The translations under genes were made by a program, and so were the position numbers. DNA of 64,000 nucleotides from Tetragonia tetragonoides. Its lineage: Eukaryota > Streptophyta > Magnoliopsida > Caryophyllales > Aizoaceae. The notes under the pieces were generated by a model, which was given only the letters and a program-made list of their open reading frames with translations, made no database searches and was not told where the DNA came from. The stretch covers positions 13,332,001 through 13,396,000 of the forward strand of contig CM076141.1 of NCBI GenBank assembly GCA_038025085.1. The letters are read 5' to 3'. Shown here piece by piece: positions 38,676 through 51,062 of this stretch. Position 1 is the stretch's first letter. Each line of letters opens with the position of its first letter.

Positions 38676-39073
38676 GTATTCAAAGATGATGTACCAGTTT
38701 TGTTTTTGATGTGACCTATACAGATAATGTGATCCATTATGAGTATCATTCAAGATCCAGCAAGCACAAAAAATGATCAAGCAAACAAGAAGAGATTGAT
38801 TATGAGCTACATGGCTAGGCACTCTATCGAAAAGTCGCAACAACCACTTGAATTAGTGGATGTAAATAAGGCGATTAATATTGTAAATCGTTGATTATGT
38901 AATTTTTTTTAGGATGAAAACTCAAAATATAATTATTTTTTTTCCCTGCAAGATACTTAGATTGAAGCATTTCCAACATTTCATCAATTTGCTTTTTAGT
39001 TGCTTAATTACATATGGGAAAGAGGAAAATGAGTACCTGGTGTACTTAAGGGTTGATTTTCATCTTGTTCCAT
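36313..39073 (-). pseudogene. FAR1/FHY3-related MULE transposase, one in-frame stop
   Basis: The minus-strand start at 39073 (MEQDENQPLSTP) ends at a GT donor after 39037; exon 2 starts at 38528 (acceptor AG at 38530-38529) and continues EGMNAFIEKWVNN. A FAR1 zinc domain follows (FYNEYSKKFGFG through HNHPL), then a MULE transposase core (VITFDTTYRTN, TILTDQDGAMAKAI, LCTWHI) and a SWIM zinc finger (CDCRKFERHGILCSHAL), then a basic Lys-rich tail. The frame is interrupted by a single TAG at 37488-37486, between the core segments HIR and NALKHVNHLY; homologues usually have Gln here, so this is probably CAG to TAG. The stop at 36313 may hide a further 3' intron (GTAATT after LKNL). It could be a genomic error or a true nonsense change. 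FAR1-type host transcription factors derive from this class, but TIRs and TSD show that this copy is a transposon gene. Confidence 0.88.
38636..38674. repeat. Poly-T tract in the MULE intron
   Basis: 39 consecutive T on the plus strand, inside the single intron of the FAR1-like gene. The exact length is prone to sequencing error. Confidence 0.95.
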
Positions 39074-39373
39074 GGAGAGGAGAAGACTAATTGTTCCAGA
39101 TTATGAGAGAGAATGGGCAATTGAGTAATGAAGTTAAAGAAAGTGGCAAAAGTCAATATTTTTGAAAGAGAAATAATTTGATAGATTAATTACATATGAG
39201 AAGATGGAGAGAGACAGAGGGGCAATTAAGAAGTTCGGAAGAAAGATGAGCTTTGAAAATAAAGAGGAGGGAGAATGGGCTGTGTTGCCGCCTAAAACCA
39301 AAATAACTAAAGTGGCGCCATCGTAAAATAAATGGTGGGGACCAGGATTAATACACAGCAAACAAATGAAAGG

Positions 39374-39470
39374 ATCTCAACCTTTCATTTTAAATACTGC
39401 CACATGTTCTTTTCTTATAACGTGAACTGGAGATGTCCAGTTATGAGCTAAATGGAGAGGAGCTGGACTC
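39374..39470 (-). repeat. Right TIR of FAR1-type MULE
   Basis: 97 bp; on the minus strand begins GAGTCCAGCTCCTC. Partner of 34864-34960. Confidence 0.9.
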
Positions 39471-39479
39471 CTCAAAGAT

Positions 39480-41117
39480 GTTAAATGTACGTCGTTAGTC
39501 GTTACCGAGGGGATTGAATATTGATTTCTTTTGGTTTGTTAGTTTAATATTTGATCAAAGTGTCGAGTAAAAGTGGGACGTTTAGTTAGTAGAGCTTTTA
39601 CACCTTTTATTTTGACGTTGAAGGTTCATGGCTCATTTCATTTTTGCTCGGATTGAGGGTAGTATTTTGTAACAGGGCCAACCTCCATTTCTTATGTAAT
39701 GGGCCAAGTATTAAAAAAAAAAAAAAGTTGATAAAATTGCAAGAATCTTTGTACAAGTGATTAATGTGGATAAACACATTATTTGGATTGAAGTTGTAGG
39801 AGCAAAATCTTCGAATTAGCCTAGAAAGAAAGAAGCTGATCATGCTCATGTACGTCATGCTAAGCTCATAGTGACGGTGGTTTATAACTTTATATACTAT
39901 AAAGGGTGACAAAAACGTCATGGTCGTAACGAATCGAAGACTTGATGATGAATTTAAAGACAATTGACAAAAAGCATTTTAAAATCCTTTGTAATCCTAC
40001 TTATTATTATTGAAAATGAAAATGAAAATGAAAATGAAAATGAATGGATCGAATTCAGTTCCAGCTTTAATTGAGGGGCCATGTTTGCTGTTGGATGAGT
40101 TCTGAGAGGTGCGTACGTACCAGACAGAAATCGAGTTTTTTATGTGTCTGATTCTGTGGCCCACGGTCTTAACTCTTAAGCAAGCCACACGTCCATTCAT
40201 AACAAATTAAATGTTTGTTGATACGGAATTAAATGTCCATTAATTAATTGACAATAGTAATGTGAAACCAAGTATGAAATTTAATTGACTAGCTAAAGCC
40301 TTATAGCCGTAGATGTTCAAGTAATGATTTTTGTATTTAAAAAATGTCCCTCACATTTGCTTTTGATGTGTTTATTTTCACAGTACTAGACTGGACTAAG
40401 TCGAATTGAACTGAACTGATAACAATTTTGTAAAAGAAAAAGTAGATTTCTAAATTAAATTAAATTAAATTCTATCAATTTAACTAATTTAGTTTTTTTA
40501 AAATAAATCAATTATTGACTAAATGGAAAAATGAACACACTCTTGTGCTAAAAAATCATTTCTTTTTTTGAAATAGATCTTCCTAGACTTGAATATTAAA
40601 CACTTTTGGTTATTATCACATTAAAGCCATGTGAAAAGATCAATTCACAAAAAAAAAAAAAAAAAAACAAAAGGGTTGACGGTGTAAGATGCACTCATGC
40701 AATTTTTGTGCAAAAGCTCAAGTTACTTTAATGAAACCCATCAAATGCGTCTATACTTCCTAAATAGAATAGCCAAACTAGGGTGACCAATGTATTGTTG
40801 CCCAGAAGTGAAAAAATTATTTTATTAAAGGTAGCTTGGCATTTTTCTATTTATGTTTTCATTGATAAAGTTTATACTAACCTCATTTTTTCCTTTCATG
40901 CATTCTTGTTGCCCGCCATGGAAAATCAAAGTGGAAGAACCAAATCATCATATTTATTTGCTTTTGCTTTCCTATATGAAAATTGCAAAGGGACAGAATA
41001 AAGAATATGGATGACATGGGAATAAGTGTATCATGTGTCATCAAATCACAATAATACTACAATAATGTGAGCTAATTAATCAAGTACAACATGCTTCAAT
41101 AATTTCAGCTTAACTCA
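39480..41117. other. Intergenic, repeat fragments only
   Basis: No gene recognised. The 39585-39723 part ends in a poly-A run and has weak A-box (TAGTTAGTAGAGC) and B-box (AGGTTCATGGCTC) words, so it may be a SINE. A (GAAAAT)5 repeat is at 40012-40041 and a poly-A run near 40649. The rest is AT-rich with only short chance frames. Confidence 0.45.
40012..40041. repeat. (GAAAAT)5 microsatellite
   Basis: Five uninterrupted hexanucleotide units. Confidence 0.95.
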
Positions 41118-41608
41118 TTTTTTTTTGATAATCAGATGGGATTTCATTAATTAGTAAAGGAGTTACAGTAGTCTGCAGCAATTACATTAAGTACTCCAAT
41201 TGGTCTCCCATCTATTCAAACTTTAGTAGAGAAAGAAATTGGGTCCAAGTATGTCATAGTATGGGCATCCTTGTTCCCGTCTCTCCTCACATGACTCCAC
41301 ACTACCTTATCAAATAAAGACATTAGTTCAAAAATATCATCTAAAATAGTAGTACCAAAGAAGGAAGTATGACGTTCCTCCTTCTTCAAACTAGAAATCA
41401 AACTTAGACTATCGCTTTCCGCAACAATCTCTCTCACACCGCATTGGACTGCCATCTGCAAGCCAAACTTGAGTGCTTGTGCTTCAGCCACTAACACATC
41501 CCACACAGCTCCAGTTTGCTTCATCGTCGTCCTCGCCAGTGAGCCATTATGGTCCCGCACCACCACCCCCACGAAGAGGCCCAACATCAGTATTTATCTT
41601 GAGCATAT
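41118..41608 (-). mobile_element. LINE 3' remnant with RNase H domain
   Basis: The minus-strand frame 41587-41216 (123 codons) encodes an RNase H-like (RVT_3 type) domain: VVVRDHNGSL, VAEAQALKFGLQMA, VAESDSLSLISSL and SHVRRDGNKDAHTM. A poly-T run at about 41118-41127 marks the A-tail of the element. The N-terminal LKINTD segment is in another frame near 41600, right next to the boundary of the Sirevirus-like element, which cut the LINE here. The catalytic Asp of the first strand is lost from the open frame. Confidence 0.7.
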
Positions 41609-42834
41609 TGTTAGTAGCACAAGGAACACAAGAGGGGGGGGGGTGAATTGTGTTACCCCAAATTTGCGGAATTTAAAACAAGTATAAAAGAACTAGAATT
41701 AAAGCACTCACGATTTACGTGGAAAACCTTTTGTAACTCACAAAGGATAAAAAACCACGGTCCGAAGGACTTTAAATACTACTTCTTTTATCAAGAGAAT
41801 AGTACAAATAGATCAAGTTAACTCTAACTTAATCTCGCACTCGAACACTCGTCCAAGCCAAACGCACTTAGAAACTCTTCCAAGCCAAACGCACTTAGGA
41901 ACCACCCAAGTCAATCTCTAAACAACTAACTCTAGCTGTTGTAATCAACGAACAATGTTTACCTTGATGAACTTCAATAAGTGGAAAAGTACAATAATAA
42001 TCCTATAGCTTTGCAATGAATAACGTGTGAAACTTATAGCTATTAGGCAACCATCTGTGTTATGTGAAAACGTTTGTAATTTAGACTCTCTCAAAATGAT
42101 ACTACGTTCAGTGCATATGGAGAGGCGTAAAACTGATTTATGCAAAGTCTTCTTTTTATACACATGACCAAGAAGTAAAAAGTAACTAGGAACCTTATTT
42201 GGAACTAGGAAACCAAATCTCTTTTTCCTTTACTTGGTAAACAAGATTTTCATAAAGAAGAATAAATATCTTTATCATATAAAGCATATATATCAAAATC
42301 AGTTTTTACGAAGAAAATAAAATAAATATCTTTATGGAAAGTATTTTCTTCCTAGTTAAAAACCACGTAGCCAAATATAAGAATAAATAGATTTATGAAA
42401 AATCTCTTTGCAAATAATATCTTTGCACAAAAAAAACGATATAAATAATAAGAGATCAAATTTAAGATACTGATCTTGAATTTATCTCAATCGATTGAAC
42501 GTGTAAATATATGTGTTGTAGGTAACGTTCCATTGAACACTAAAGTTTCAAGGATCGTTCCCAAACACAAAGACCTTTTTATACGTTTAATAAGTTGTTG
42601 CCTAATATATATAAATCCACATTTATATCATTGCTTAACTTTAACACGAACTCTAAGAAATAAATAAATAACCTAGAGAACATGAGAATAACTTGTGTCT
42701 TCTTCTTGTTCTTTATCTAGCAAACTCTTGCAGAAATAAATTCCTGAAACACTAACACACAAGTTAAGTAGCATCACATTATAATTAAGTAAGTTTGTCA
42801 TCTCCAAAACTCAATTGCTCAACAATTTCCCCCT
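41609..42834 (-). repeat. 3' LTR of second Sirevirus-like element
   Basis: 1226 bp; ends TTGCTCAACA before the PPT. Contains a run of 10 G near 41633, against 6 in the other LTR. Confidence 0.88.
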
Positions 42835-45176
42835 TTTTAATGATGGCAAACTTGTTATGCATAATGGTGCTTAAAATAATATAAACAGTTATAACTAAGC
42901 ACAAATAAAAGATTGTAGCGCTTTCTATTCATAGTGAATAAATGGAGCAATCAAACATAATAATTATAATCATTCATTCAAGAACTCGTAATGTTGAAGT
43001 AAGATAATCAAAGAGTTCATTCATGATAAAATGTGTCATCCATGTATTTCATTCATAATCAATAAGTCCATTGATGACCATAGTGGTATTAGCACAATAG
43101 ACAAAGATAGATCAAATTTAATAAGACCTTCTTTGAAACTAGATAGATCAAAGCTCAAATACCTAGCATCACACCATATTCTTCCCCCTTTTGACATCAT
43201 CGAAAAGATTAATAAGTCAAGACAAGGAAGATAACTCATTACAAAACCATAAGATAGAGTCAAGAGTACGATAGTTATAACATCAGCATAATTAAAGTAG
43301 CTCAAGCACAATCTAGTGATGCTATGACTACACCAAAAGCAATCTAATGTTCAAGTACACATCATGACATCCAAGGGATTTAAATCAAGGGCCCTTGTTT
43401 AAATTACAAGACGATAGAGGTATGTCATGATTTGATCATGATGAAGGGTAAAGCATATGTGAATCATTCATTGGTTCAAGGATATCATTCCCCCTTAGAA
43501 GATGCTTCCTTTTAGATTTAGGAAACATGGTTTGAAATGTAATGGTTGGGAAGTGAAGAAAACGGTTGGTTTAAAGTTTAGCTAATGTCACATTATAAGG
43601 AGAATATTGAGATGGTTTAGTAACAATGCAAAAATTTAATCTTCGAAGCATCACGTTGAAAGAATCCCCTTATTTCTCCTACTAATCAATATGAATTCCT
43701 TATCTCTCCAACATGGTAGACGACTAGGTGACAATGAAACTTAGAACAAAATATAAATGTCAATTCCTAATGTCCTACCTTTGCCGTTTCTCCTCCTTTT
43801 AACCTAAAAATTTCTCCCACAAATATTTCCATACACAATAAGTATTTCAAGATTAAAAGAAATTATTATTCTTTGTATCCCTTAAAATAAAATTCAATCA
43901 CCAATAGGGAATCTGTATTTATTTCTCCTCTGTAACCACGTATATCAACTTCACATTACATGTAACAAGAACGTTCGAATAACAGAGCAAACGATCCTAG
44001 TATGTCAATAAATTCACCTCTACTGTTCCAGCTTCCTTTTTCCTTTTTTTCCTTTTTATTTATTTATTTTGAAATCTAGAGAAACTTTCTTTCTTTCTTT
44101 CTTTTTTTTTTTTTTTTTTTTTGAAAGGCCACAACTTCCTCAATACAACCAGATATATATGACTACTGAAAATGCAATAACTTCTCCAAAAAAAGACTAT
44201 ACCAAATCTGATCAATAATTTCCCCTAATGAAATGTTTAACGTGACATTAGCAATGGGTAAAAAGATGGATAGGAAACATTTGTTTCTGGAGCTAGGTTG
44301 TGTTTCAATGGCTCAAAATTTCAAAGACTGATTTGGCTTGTAATATGGTTTCAAATTTTAATCAGTCTTTTAAGAAAGAATTCGTCTTGCACAAAAGAAA
44401 ATTTTGGATGCATGATATAATAACAATAAATAATAAATGCAGTATCAGTATAGCATCTAGTGAGACATAGCGAGTCCTTTATATTACTACCATATGTATA
44501 TGAAATCAACAAAGACTCACACGTTATACCCTTAGCTTGTAGATAAGCATCGGTTATGAACAATAACAAATCAATATTTTCTAGACAAGCATTGAGGGAT
44601 CATATGAGTGATACTAACTACTCAAGTATAACCATATGTAGATCAAGCGTGATCCTTGCAAATTCTTTTCTATGTAAGCCTTTTGTAAAAGTATCAACCA
44701 TTGATCAATCAACAAAAGCTTCAATAATTTCGGATGCTACCCATCTATAGTAAATGGATGCTACAGTTTAATACCACATTCACATATTGCAATCAATAAT
44801 AATATTTCATCATTCAAAACTAATATGTAAAATAAATTATTTCCAAAGAACAAACTCAAAGCATAATAAAAAATTTTCGATGTAAATAATTTCCCACGAA
44901 ATTCTTAACTACATGACAATAACCAATAAAATTCAGCATATTCCTCTTGTCACGTAGCCAAGTAATATCAAACAAATTTTGCATTAAAACATCTACCAAG
45001 AATACAATATATATGGAGTATATGTGAGTGACTTACTAACCTTAGTGCTCTTGATAATTTTGCGTTTCATATTGTCACCAATCATCACCACATTCACTCT
45101 CAAAGGCCATGAGTGAGAGCAATTTAAGATATATCCAAACATGACATAATTAGTCAATACTAATGTTTACTCCCTC

Positions 45177-46605
45177 TCATATAGCCTGCACAAGTCAATC
45201 AATTCTTGATTTTGGGAACCCAAACCTTTTTGGTTCTCTTTGGTTTAGTAGCATTTATAATATGCAAAGAATCTTTCCTAACCCATATTTGGTTAAACGT
45301 AACATTAATCTTATCATGAGATTAATTTCTTAGGACATTCATAGGTAAAATGACCAATAAGACCACAATGCATGCAAACACGATATTCTGGCACATAAAC
45401 ATATTTTCCATATTTCTTTTTAGGACTACTCTTAGCTACAACCCTAGTTCTTTGATTGGAAGGTGTATTAACATGCTTCATATACATCTCATAAGCTTTT
45501 TGTCCAATATACCACAAATTTTCTTTGTGTGTGGCAGTAGTCTTATTTTTCTCCATTTTAGACAGATTGTTTTTAAGGGTTTGATTTTATTTAGTAAGAT
45601 CATCCAAACGTTTCTGCAAGGTGTGGGAGTGGTCCTTAAGACTAGCATAAGCCTCTGATTCTTTTATGAAATCCAGTTTATAATTTAGCTTCTCTAATTT
45701 TATAGAACGTTCCTTCATCTTCTTATCCAACATTCTCTTATCTTTTACTAAGTTGTCGTTTAAGCGTTTCTCCTTTTCTAACTCTAGGGAACGTTGTTTC
45801 AAATTCTTCTCCAACGTTTCTCTTTCCTTTTCTAAGATGACGTTCTTTTCTTTAAGCGAACTATTTTCTTTTTCTAAAACTTTCGTTTTATCATACAAAA
45901 CTTCATTTTCTTCCTTCAATTGGTTATTGAGCATAGTCAGGGTTTCATTGCTTTTCTCTACACATATTTTAACAGTGAACATCTTTTCTAATATCTCAAG
46001 AGTGATAATCCTATCTTTTAGTTCATTAATTTCATTCATCAAGGTTAAACTACTATTTTTAGCCTCTTCTTTGATTTTAGACAATGTCTCTTGAGAACTA
46101 TTAACAATAACATCAATTGCATTTATCAATTTTTCTTTTGAAAAGGAAGATAATTTAGATTTTAATTCAATCAATGTTACCTCAATATCTTCTTCATCAT
46201 CGATCTCATCATCCGAATTTACCATAAGAGTTAGGATAACTTTAGAAGGGTGTTCCTCTTCATGTTCTTGATCTTTGTTGTCTAAGTTGCTCAAATCCTT
46301 CTTGGATGCAATGTTTATCTCCTTTTGGTTTTTCATCTCCCACAAAGGACAATTTTTGATTTATGACCAAGCTTCCTACACTTAAAACAATTCTCTTTTG
46401 TAGAAATCAGTTTATTATCGAAATAATTATTTCTACCTTTCTTTGCGTTCCTTGTTGTTCTTGGGTCTCTCTTTGATTTTCCAGTTCGTTGAGTAAGTTT
46501 CTCTTCAACTATATTGCTCTTACACCATACATAATTCTTACCATTGTATATCGAAGGTGTAACGGGAGAGTGTCCCTCTTGGATATTCTTTAGTGCATTA
46601 TTCAT
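45177..46605 (-). pseudogene. Sirevirus-like Gag, broken, long coiled coil
   Basis: Three frames make up the remnant. 46605-46333 has the Gag start (EGHSPVTPSIYNGKNYVW) and a damaged zinc knuckle CFKCRKLGHKSK. 46345-45587 (252 codons) has an acidic segment (SDDEIDDEEDIEVT) and then about 180 residues of Lys/Glu/Leu heptad-like sequence typical of a coiled coil. 45556-45314 has a second, complete zinc knuckle CMHCGLIGHFTYEC. Compared with the larger element, this Gag keeps its layout but has lost continuity. Confidence 0.82.
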
Positions 46606-46664
46606 GATCGATTCTCTTCAAGCGTTAACCTGTTACTAGGAGAAAACGAGGCTCTGATACCAAT

Positions 46665-47870
46665 TGTTAGTAGCACAAGGAACACAAGAGGGGGGTGAAT
46701 TGTGTTACCCCAAATTTGCGAAATTTAAAACAAGTATTACTAGAATTAAAGCACTCACGATTTACGTGGAAAAACCTTTGTAACTCACAAAGGATAAAAA
46801 ACCACGGCCCGAAGAACTTTATATATTACTTCTTTTATTAAGAGAATAGTACAAATAGATCAAGTTAACTCTAACTTAATCTCGCACCCGAACACTAGTC
46901 CAAGCCAAACGCACTTAGAAACTCTTCCAAGTCAAACACACTTATGAACTCACCCAAGACAATCTCTAAACAACTAACTCTAGCTGTTGTAATCAACGAA
47001 CAATGTTTACCTTGATGAACTTCAATAAGTGGAAAGGTACAATAATAATCCTATAGCTCTGCTATGAATAACGTGTGAAACTTATAGCTATTAGGCAACA
47101 TTCTGTGTTATGTGAAAACGTTTGTAATTTAGACTCTCTCAAAAGTGATACTACGTTCAGTGCATATGGAGAGGCATAAAACTGATTTGTGTAAAGTCTT
47201 CTTTTTATACGCATGACCAAGAAGTAAAAAGTAACTAGGAACCCTATTTGCAACTAGGAAACCAAATCTCTTTTTTCCTTTACTTGGTAAACAAGATTTT
47301 CATAAAGAAGAATAAATATCTTTATCATATAAAGCATATATATCAAAATCAGTTTTTATGAAGAAAATAAAATAAATATCTGTATGGAAAGTATTTTCTT
47401 CCTAGTTAAAAACCATGTAGCCAAATATAAGAATAAATAGATTTCTGAAAAATCTCTTTGCAAATAATATCTTTGGCACAATAAAAACGATATAAATAAT
47501 AAGAGATCAAATTTAAGATGTTGATCTTGAATTTATCTCAATCGATTGAACGTGTAAATATATGTGTTATAGGTAATGTTCCATTGAACACTAAAGTTTC
47601 ATGGATCGTTCCCAAACACAAAGTTCTTTTTATACGTTTAATAAGTTGTTGCCTAATAAATATAAATCCACGTTTATATCATTGCTTAGCTTTAACATGA
47701 ACTCTAAGAAATAAATAAATAACCTAGAAAACATGAGAATAAGTTGTGTCTTCTTCTTGATCTTTATCTAGCAAACTCTTGCATAAATAATTCCTGAAAC
47801 ACTAACACACAAGTTAAGTAGCATCACATTATAATTAAGTAAATTTGTCATCTTCAAAACTCAATTGCTC
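46665..47870 (-). repeat. 5' LTR of second Sirevirus-like element, end missing
   Basis: Matches 41609-42830 closely, then diverges after CTCAATTGCTC, losing the terminal AACA. Confidence 0.85.
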
Positions 47871-47927
47871 TTACCAAAATCAGTTTGCTGGTCATAGTTG
47901 TGTTTCTTAATTACTTTGACATGTTTC

Positions 47928-48995
47928 ATGGGTGAAATCAGAGTTTGGAGATTTGGATGACGTTATCGGGACACCGAGGGTTGTCTAGGATCACGATAGA
48001 CCCTCCAGAGAAATATGGGCAAAAATGACAACCGGGCCTCGGGAAGCCAAAATTGAAGGCTATAACCACGTTTTTTTGGACTTTCAGGAGTCCTTGGAAC
48101 GAAGGTGGATATTTTCACACCACATCGCACAGGACACCCCTAGGGAACATGAGATGCCAGTTGATCGGTTATTATTCGGTCCCTGATAGGCTTAGACATG
48201 CGTTTTACGGGACACCAATCTAAGGCCCGAAACACCGAAAATATGGGTGAAGTCGGAGTTCAGGGATTCAAATGAACATTCGGGGGCACCAGTGGTCTTT
48301 TATGGTCACGATGGACCATCCGCAGAAGTTTGAGCTAAAATGACAACCAAACCCCGGAAAGCCGAAAATCGAAGGCTATAATATACGTTTTTTGAGGTTT
48401 CGGGAAGACACGAAACGAAGGTGGATATTTTTGCACCATAATGCACGAGACACCCTTACCGAACATGCAATGTGAGGCCCTCAGGGTCGGTTATCGAGAC
48501 CCTGATAGGCTTCGGCATGCGTTTTACGGGACACCAATCTAAGGGCTGAAACACAAAAACATGGGTGAAGTCGGAGTTCGGAGATCCAGATGAACTTACC
48601 GGGGCACCAGGGGTCTTCAATGGTCACGATAGATCACCTGGAGAAATTTGGGAAAAAATGACAACCGGGCCCTGGAAAGGCGAAAATCAAAGGCTAATCC
48701 ACATTTTTTGGGTTTCGGGAGGCCGGAACGAAAGTGGATAATTTTTGACACCACATCGCACGCGAAATCCCTAGAGTATGTGAGGCATTGGGGTCGGTTA
48801 TTGGGTCCCTGGTAGACATGGACGGGCGTTTTACATGACACAATACTAAGGGCTGGATTGTCGAAAGCATGTGTGAAATCGGAGTTCGGGGACTCAGATG
48901 ACCTTTCAAGAACACTGAGAGTTCTCTTGAATCACGATAAAACCCCCAGAAAAAGTTCGGCAAAAATCCACAGTTTTTGGCTATAATCCACTATT
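47928..48995. repeat. Satellite-like tandem repeat, period about 315 bp
   Basis: Three and a half diverged copies. The landmark ATGGGTGAAxTC starts at 47928, 48243, 48561 and (ATGTGTGAAATC) 48869, giving spacings of 315, 318 and 308. Shared words include GTTTTACGGGACACCAATCTAA, seen in parts, and ACGAAGGTGGATATTTT. GC content is clearly above the flanks. No protein frame spans the copies. Confidence 0.88.
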
Positions 48996-49290
48996 TTTGA
49001 GCTTGTGTAAATCCTTATTTCATCGTTATTGAGCCATGATTATAAACTCGTTCATAAGAATCGTGGTAAAATACTATTTTTTTTTAGAGTGATGAGTGAT
49101 AATTGTATGTGGTTAATGGAGAACTTATCTTTGACAAAGTTTGATTATGAATTGAAAGAATGTATTTCTTTGAACGTTTAGCTACTTAATTAATATGAAG
49201 AAATAGCCAAAGCCAGCCAGCTAGTCATAATTGTGTTTCTTACATTGCTTATGATAATCAATATCAATATATATCAATATCAATTTTTTA

Positions 49291-51062
<1,772 letters not shown>

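Larger units (their letters stand above)
34864..39470. mobile_element. Mutator-like element (FAR1-type MULE) with 97-bp TIRs and 9-bp TSD
   Basis: Terminal inverted repeats 34864-34960 and 39374-39470 align over 97 bp. Shared stretches include ATTTAGCTCATAA, TTATAAGAAA, GTGGCAGTAT and AAAATGAAAGG. The 9-bp duplication CTCAAAGAT flanks the element (34855-34863 and 39471-39479), the diagnostic length for Mutator transposition. Inside, on the minus strand, is a FAR1-related transposase gene. The part from 34961 to 36312 holds no recognised gene, although 35040-35240 looks like a CT-rich leader with a nine-codon frame. Confidence 0.92.
41609..47870 (-). mobile_element. Sirevirus-related element with internal pol deletion and eroded right end
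   Basis: LTR-like repeats 41609-42834 and 46665-47870 begin TGTTAGTAGCACAAGG on the plus strand. The PBS (46651-46662, minus) and PPT (42835-42850) are in place. The left flank is CATAT, but the right copy stops at CAATTGCTC, short of the terminal AACA, and no CATAT follows. Inside, gag remnants (46605-45180), a scrap of protease (45040-45125) and a scrap of the RNase H end (44640-44700) remain; integrase and RT are gone. It is kin to the element at 16642-27965: same LTR start, same gag knuckles, same CCCCCTTTTGACATCATCG motif. Confidence 0.87.
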
